Shown piece by piece: positions 14,564 to 18,271 of a stretch of DNA of 18,271 nt. Made by a program: the position numbers and the translations under genes. The stretch's first letter is position 1, and every line of letters begins with the position of its first letter. Origin of the DNA: Granulicatella adiacens (GTDB taxonomy: Bacteria > Bacillota > Bacilli > Lactobacillales > Aerococcaceae); assembly GCA_018364485.1 (NCBI GenBank), contig JAGZLX010000034.1:1-18271 (forward strand), in the 5' to 3' direction. The notes beneath the pieces were generated by a model. That model was not told the origin of the DNA, made no database searches, and worked only from the letters and a program-made list of their open reading frames with translations.

Positions 14564-15009
14564 TAAATCCCATCCTCGTCATCAAATTCATCGATATCAT
14601 TATTTTGAATCGTTGGCAAGCTTACTTGTTGAATCGCTTCTTTCCCTGCTAATAAGCTTTGTGTTACCACGTCTTGCGCACTTGCAGCAAATTCACGTAA
14701 CATTGCAATTTCAATTAACATTGGTAAGTTTGTTCCCACTACTACTTCTACATTTTCAAAATCAACAGAAGCTAACATGGCAGCCTTGAATGGACTTCCA
14801 CCTAAAAGATCCGCAAATACAACGATTCCTTCTGTTTCCTCTTGCAATTCAGTCATTGCATTTCTCAAATTATTTTCAAGAGCTTCCATTGGTTCACTTT
14901 CTAAAAATGGTACCACGCGATATGCCGCTTGTTTTCCGGCGATCATCTCTAGCGCTTGTCCCACTCCAACAGCAAATTGTCCATGCCCAGTAAGAATTAA
15001 CCCTATCAT
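14563..15009 (-). CDS. PTS mannose/sorbose-class transporter subunit IIA
   Basis: This 148-residue cytoplasmic EIIA(Man)-family protein is phosphorylated by HPr on a histidine and passes phosphate to IIB. The site is LILTGHGQFAVG at 4-15, with His9. The second conserved region is VVFADLLGGSPFKAA at 63-77, and VVVGTNLPMLIE is the third. The canonical domain ends near residue 130. A short acidic tail ends in EFDDEDGI, which is partly dictated by the yajC ribosome binding site within it. The ATG has an ideal AGGAGG seven bases upstream. It is the first gene of the IIA-yajC-membrane protein unit and the only IIA in view, so it most likely serves the IIB-IIC-IID genes downstream. Confidence 0.93.
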   Translation of the reverse strand: MIGLILTGHGQFAVGVGQALEMIAGKQAAYRVVPFLESEPMEALENNLRNAMTELQEETEGIVVFADLLGGSPFKAAMLASVDFENVEVVVGTNLPMLIEIAMLREFAASAQDVVTQSLLAGKEAIQQVSLPTIQNNDIDEFDDEDGI

Positions 15010-15039
15010 TCCATTTCCTCCTAAATACTTAATATCTTA

Positions 15040-15068
15040 ATACTAGACCAGGTTTCATTAAATAGCAA
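15040..15068 (-). promoter_or_regulatory. Promoter of the PTS IIA-yajC unit
   Basis: On the minus strand TTGCTA (15063-15068) and TAGTAT (15040-15045) are 17 bases apart. Each box matches the sigma-A consensus at 4 of 6 positions. The -10 is 30 bases before the IIA ATG. Confidence 0.5.
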
Positions 15069-15075
15069 GCACAAA

Positions 15076-15089
15076 TTAATGCGTTTTCA
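15076..15089 (-). promoter_or_regulatory. cre site (CcpA operator) upstream of the IIA promoter
   Basis: The minus strand reads TGAAAACGCATTAA, matching TGNAARCGNWWNCA at 13 of 14 positions with the same single C-to-A change as the cre at the IIB promoter. It lies 7 bases upstream of the -35 box, a place where CcpA may activate or repress. Confidence 0.55.
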
Positions 15090-15109
15090 TAAATTTCCGT
15101 ACAAAATAA

Positions 15110-15156
15110 AACGTGGAGTATTGACGTTTCACTGGGGGGTGACAATACTCCACGTT
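15110..15156 (-). terminator. Rho-independent terminator of the alcohol dehydrogenase gene
   Basis: A perfect 14-bp stem (15110-15123 with 15143-15156, core CGTGGAGTATTG) is topped by a second 4-bp TCAC/GTGA stem with a bulge on one side and a loop holding five G residues on the plus strand. TTTTATTTT follows on the minus strand. It lies 33 bases past the adh stop. Confidence 0.85.
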
Positions 15157-15189
15157 CTAAAAGCTATACGAATATTTTTGTTTTACCGA

Positions 15190-16341
15190 TTAGAACAATT
15201 CTTTGTAGAAAGCAATTGTTTCTTCTAATGTTGGCATGAATGGGTTACCTGGTGCACAAGCATCGATTAACGCATTCTTAGATAGATATTCGAAGTCGAA
15301 GTCTTTTTCTTCAATTCCTAATTCAGTTAATTTCTTAGGAATACCTACTGTTTCAGAAAGAGTTTCGATTTCTTTGATTGCATATGCTGCACATTCTTCA
15401 TCAGATTTACCTTCAGTTTGTAAACCTAAAGCTTTTGCAACATCACGGAATGCAGCTGGAACACGTTTTGCATTTTCGCGTTCGATTACTGGTAATAACA
15501 TAGCACAGCATACACCGTGTGGAAGTTTGTAAACAGCACCTAATTGGTGAGCCATTGAGTGAACATATCCTAGTCCAGCGTTGTTGAATGACATACCGCC
15601 TAAGAAGATTGCGTTCACCATACCTTCACGAGCTTCGATGTCATGGCCATCTTTAACCGCACGTGGTAAGTATTCTTTAATTAATTCAATTGCCCCAATT
15701 GATAATTTCTTAGTAACGCCGTAAGCACCTGGGGTTACTAAAGCTTCAACCGCGTGAGTTAAAGCATCCATACCTGTTGCTGCAGTTAATGCTGCTGGTT
15801 TAGATACCATTAATTCAGGGTCGTTTACAGAGATTAAAGCTAGGCTGTTTTTATCAACCATTACCATTTTAACTTTTCTTTCTTCGTCTGTAATTACGTA
15901 GTTGATTGTAATTTCAGCTGAAGTACCTGCAGTTGTGTTGATAGCAACTACTGGTAAACCTTTTTTAGCAGATTTGTGTAATCCTTCGTAGTCTTGAGGT
16001 TTACCACCGTTTGTTGCAATTACTGAAATACAGCTTGCACAGTCTTGAGGTGATCCACCACCTAAGCTGATAATGAAGTCACAGTTGTTTTCTTTTAATG
16101 CAGCAACCCCATCGTTAACATTTTTACAAGTTGGGTTTGGTTCTACATCAGAGTAAATAACGAAGTCCACACCTGCTTCTTTTAAAGGTTCTGTTACTTT
16201 AGGAAGAATATCACTTGATTCGATAAATTTATCCGTTACTAAAAGAGCTTTATGATATCCTAGATCTTTTACGTAAGGTCCAATTTCTTTAACGACTCCT
16301 CTTCCGATTAAGTTAATAGCTGGTACATAAAATGTTGACAT
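15190..16341 (-). CDS. Iron-containing (group III) alcohol dehydrogenase
   Basis: This 383-residue NAD(P)H-dependent dehydrogenase interconverts alcohols and aldehydes in the cytoplasm. The cofactor site is ISLGGGSPQDCAS at 91-103. The four metal ligands of the family are all present: D192 and H196 (GMDALTHAVEA), H261 (GYVHSMAHQLG) and H275 (KLPHGVCCAMLLP). The GYVHSMAHQLG and PHGVC wording is like Zymomonas AdhII/YiaY-type ethanol dehydrogenases. Lactaldehyde reductase (FucO) or 1,3-propanediol dehydrogenase cannot be excluded. Length is the usual 380-390. The ATG follows AGGAGAG by a good distance. The gene stands alone, with its own promoter and a strong terminator. A role in fermentative NADH reoxidation is likely but inferred. 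Confidence 0.93.
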   Translation of the reverse strand: MSTFYVPAINLIGRGVVKEIGPYVKDLGYHKALLVTDKFIESSDILPKVTEPLKEAGVDFVIYSDVEPNPTCKNVNDGVAALKENNCDFIISLGGGSPQDCASCISVIATNGGKPQDYEGLHKSAKKGLPVVAINTTAGTSAEITINYVITDEERKVKMVMVDKNSLALISVNDPELMVSKPAALTAATGMDALTHAVEALVTPGAYGVTKKLSIGAIELIKEYLPRAVKDGHDIEAREGMVNAIFLGGMSFNNAGLGYVHSMAHQLGAVYKLPHGVCCAMLLPVIERENAKRVPAAFRDVAKALGLQTEGKSDEECAAYAIKEIETLSETVGIPKKLTELGIEEKDFDFEYLSKNALIDACAPGNPFMPTLEETIAFYKELF

Positions 16342-16443
16342 AATTTTTCTCTCCTAACTTTTTATATTTAATGAGCAAAATCACTCCTTCTCCTTTCTGC
16401 ACTTCTTAGTATCTCTATTTTTCACTCATTTTATTCAAGTTAA

Positions 16444-16472
16444 TTTTATCACAATGTTTTCCTTATGTATAT
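16444..16472 (-). promoter_or_regulatory. Likely promoter of the alcohol dehydrogenase gene
   Basis: On the minus strand TATACA (16467-16472) and TAAAAT (16444-16449) are 17 bases apart, with TG before the -10 (TGATAAAAT). It is about 100 bases upstream of the ATG, leaving a long leader in which I see no hairpin of note. Confidence 0.55.
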
Positions 16473-16478
16473 ACTATA

Positions 16479-16520
16479 AAACTCGCTACAATAGACTTTT
16501 TGAAAATTGTAACGAGTTTT
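16479..16520 (-). terminator. Likely terminator of pepF
   Basis: AAAACTCG (16479-16486) pairs with CGAGTTTT (16513-16520). After one mismatch, TACAAT pairs with ATTGTA (16506-16511), around a loop of about 12 bases. Only four T residues follow on the minus strand, then ATA, so termination may be partial. It lies 8 bases past the pepF stop. Confidence 0.65.
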
Positions 16521-16528
16521 ATTATATT

Positions 16529-18271
16529 TTATGCTTTTAATTCTGCTGTTAAGCTTTCTAATTGGTCTACTAAATGTCCAACGTAAGCAATCGCTTGTTT
16601 CAATGGTTCATCTGTTGAAACATCGCAACCTGCGTGAATTGCTAAGTCTTTGGCAGACATGCTTCCACCTTTAGATAAAGTATCTAACCACACTTTAGCG
16701 TGTTCAGGATTTTCTTCGATTTGGTTCGCAATCGCAGTACCGATTGTAAGGCCAGCTGAATACGTATATGGATATAATCCCATGTAGTAGTGCGGTTGAC
16801 GCATCCATGTTAACTCCGCCCCTTCATTGACCACAAGGCTATCTCCGAAGAATTCTTGCATCACTTCTTTTTTCACGGTTGATAATACATCTGCGTTTAA
16901 CATTTCATTGTTATCAATCATCTTGTAAATACGATCTTGGTACACAGCTTCCATGTAGTGAGTAACCATGTTGTGGAAATACGTACGGCTAATCATATTG
17001 CTGATAACCCAACGTTTGAAACGAGCGTCTGTACTTGTTTTAAGTAAGTAGTTTGAAACGATGACTTCATTACATGTTGAAGGAGCTTCAACGAAGTATA
17101 ATGAACATTCATTGTTTAAAATCGATTGATGTTTACCTGTTGACATGAAGTGGTATGCATGCCCTAATTCGTGCGCTAACACGAACACTTCGTTCATTTT
17201 ACCTGTCCATGATAATAGGATAAATCCGGCAACATTAGGAACTGTCGCACAGAATCCACCAGTGCTCTTACCGATGTTTTGTGGGAAGTCTGTCCAACGT
17301 TTGTCATAACTTTCATCAATCATCGCTTTGTAGTCTTCGCCAAGGATGCCTAGAGCTTTCTTCAAGTACTCACGAGATTCTTCAATCGTCATATCCACTT
17401 CGAATTCTGGGTCCAAGTTGATTTTTGCATCCATGAATTGCATATCAGAAATGCCATGCTCTTTCGCTAATAATTTAATATAGCGTTGCATATGAGGCGC
17501 TAAGTCTGTCATGAGCATACGAATTTGACGGTCGTATAATTCACGGTCCCCATCTTGTTCATCTAATAGGTAGTCAATGACACTATCATATCCACGCATT
17601 GTTGCCATCATTTTTTCTTTCTTCAATTGAGAAATGTATTCATTGGCAACTGTATTTTTATACGCGTTTAATGTTTTATAGAAGCTCTTAGCCGCAGCAC
17701 GACGCACTTCTTTGTCAGGGTCCATTTCATGCAAGTTTTCGTATAATACAAAGCTGTTTTCAAGAGTCTTGCCGTTTGCTTCAAATGACTCAAATTGCAT
17801 ATCTTCGTGTTTTGTTACTTCATATAATTGATAGAAACTTGGTAAGCTGCTTAAGTTTGATAGCACTTGTTCTGCATCTTTTGAGAGCGTATGTTTCTTT
17901 TGACGAATCACTTTTTCAACAAAGTATGCTAAGTCTGGTCTCTTCTCTGCTACGAATTGGTTTAAGAAGTCTTCGTCTAATGAAATTAACTCTGTCATCA
18001 CAAAGCTCATGTTTTCAGCATATGATACGCTGACTGCTTCAAATGCTGTGGCGTTTTCCACCACTTTTGGATTCAAGCGGTCAACTGTCATTGGTAATTC
18101 TGCATAATGAGAAGCGCGGTATACTGCTAATTCAATCTCTTCATACTTGCGAATCGCTTCATCTAATACTTCTAAGTCTCCTAATTGGTTTTCGTATTTT
18201 TCTTTGAAAGCTTTCATTTCTTTCTTTAATTTCTCCAACTCTGCATAAAATGCTTCGTCGCTTGGATAAAG
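16529..18271 (-). CDS. pepF: Oligoendopeptidase F, M3 family (N-terminal codons beyond right edge)
   Basis: The reading frame is open to the window edge: 581 codons. Past the TTG at 18238 it continues upstream as LYPSDEAFYAE, which fits the typical PepF start region (DLSxLYPSDEAF). The real start is therefore outside and only about 15-20 residues are missing. The zinc site HELGH is coded at 17159-17173, within VFVLAHELGHAYHFM; the third ligand Glu lies downstream in the NECSLYFVEAPSTCNEV segment. PepF is a cytoplasmic metallopeptidase that cuts peptides of roughly 7-17 residues, working in peptide nutrition and turnover. The C-terminus reads LVDQLESLTAELKA. A weak terminator follows, then the adh promoter. 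No frameshift or missing motif is seen. Confidence 0.95.
   Translation of the reverse strand, partial: LYPSDEAFYAELEKLKKEMKAFKEKYENQLGDLEVLDEAIRKYEEIELAVYRASHYAELPMTVDRLNPKVVENATAFEAVSVSYAENMSFVMTELISLDEDFLNQFVAEKRPDLAYFVEKVIRQKKHTLSKDAEQVLSNLSSLPSFYQLYEVTKHEDMQFESFEANGKTLENSFVLYENLHEMDPDKEVRRAAAKSFYKTLNAYKNTVANEYISQLKKEKMMATMRGYDSVIDYLLDEQDGDRELYDRQIRMLMTDLAPHMQRYIKLLAKEHGISDMQFMDAKINLDPEFEVDMTIEESREYLKKALGILGEDYKAMIDESYDKRWTDFPQNIGKSTGGFCATVPNVAGFILLSWTGKMNEVFVLAHELGHAYHFMSTGKHQSILNNECSLYFVEAPSTCNEVIVSNYLLKTSTDARFKRWVISNMISRTYFHNMVTHYMEAVYQDRIYKMIDNNEMLNADVLSTVKKEVMQEFFGDSLVVNEGAELTWMRQPHYYMGLYPYTYSAGLTIGTAIANQIEENPEHAKVWLDTLSKGGSMSAKDLAIHAGCDVSTDEPLKQAIAYVGHLVDQLESLTAELKA

Noticed and set aside
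16342..16410. Short GTG-started reading frame with AAGGAGAAGGA upstream, in the adh leader
   Set aside because: It is about 23 codons, overlaps the start of adh in another frame and has no recognisable sequence; the purine-rich stretch alone is weak support.
16437..16455. Possible Rex operator at the adh promoter (TTGTGA on the minus strand)
   Set aside because: Only one half-site matches; the second half agrees at about 2 of 6 positions, so it is no better than chance in AT-rich DNA.
18236..18238. TTG as start of pepF
   Set aside because: The frame continues upstream to the window edge with residues typical of the PepF N-terminus, and no ribosome binding site precedes the TTG.
1..18271. 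CRISPR array, prophage, transposon, toxin-antitoxin or defence system
   Set aside because: No regular repeats, integrase, transposase, or small toxin/antitoxin pair was seen on either strand; the genes are core metabolism, cell envelope and transport.

Overview
The window is ordinary chromosomal DNA of a low-GC Gram-positive bacterium of the order Lactobacillales. The evidence is A/T-rich codons, strong AGGAGG-type ribosome binding sites, CcpA-type cre sites, mannose-class PTS genes, and the YutF/YutD/YunD and Lit (DUF1461) families. A Carnobacteriaceae or Granulicatella-like host is my best guess, but the genus is inferred from protein flavour only. I see no phage, insertion sequence, CRISPR array, tRNA or rRNA. 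Nearly all genes are on the minus strand; only birA and bioY are on the plus strand. No gene-free stretch exceeds 300 bases; the longest (about 290 bases, 13499-13790) holds a promoter, a cre site, AT-rich filler and a terminator.

Left part (1-6975). A YfhO-family membrane glycosyltransferase, cut by the left edge, overlaps an upstream GT2 polyprenyl-phosphate glycosyltransferase of CsbB type. This is the known two-protein arrangement that decorates teichoic acid with sugar. Upstream of this pair and separated by a terminator lies a tightly overlapping five-gene operon: ybaK (Cys-tRNA(Pro) deacylase), yunD (metallophosphoesterase), yutD (with a long basic tail), yutF (HAD phosphatase) and a Lit-like lipoprotein intramolecular transacylase.

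Middle (7011-11340). A murA-rho operon runs left. Divergently, birA-bioY runs right from a promoter whose -35 box sits inside a near-palindromic BirA operator. The layout suggests biotin-controlled expression of the biotin ligase/repressor and the biotin uptake S-component. No biotin synthesis genes are present here.

Right part (11341-18271). A mannose/GalNAc-class PTS is split over two transcription units. The upstream unit is IIA, yajC and an unrecognised four-helix membrane protein, ending in a terminator. The downstream unit is IIB, IIC and IID. Each unit has its own promoter and a 13/14 match to the cre consensus, so both are probably under CcpA control. Next come a monocistronic iron-dependent alcohol dehydrogenase and an oligoendopeptidase F gene whose first codons lie beyond the right edge.

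I found no clearly new multi-gene system. The most promising leads are the IIA-YajC-unknown membrane protein unit, the repeated short motif in the basic tail of YutD, and the operon placement of the Lit homologue.
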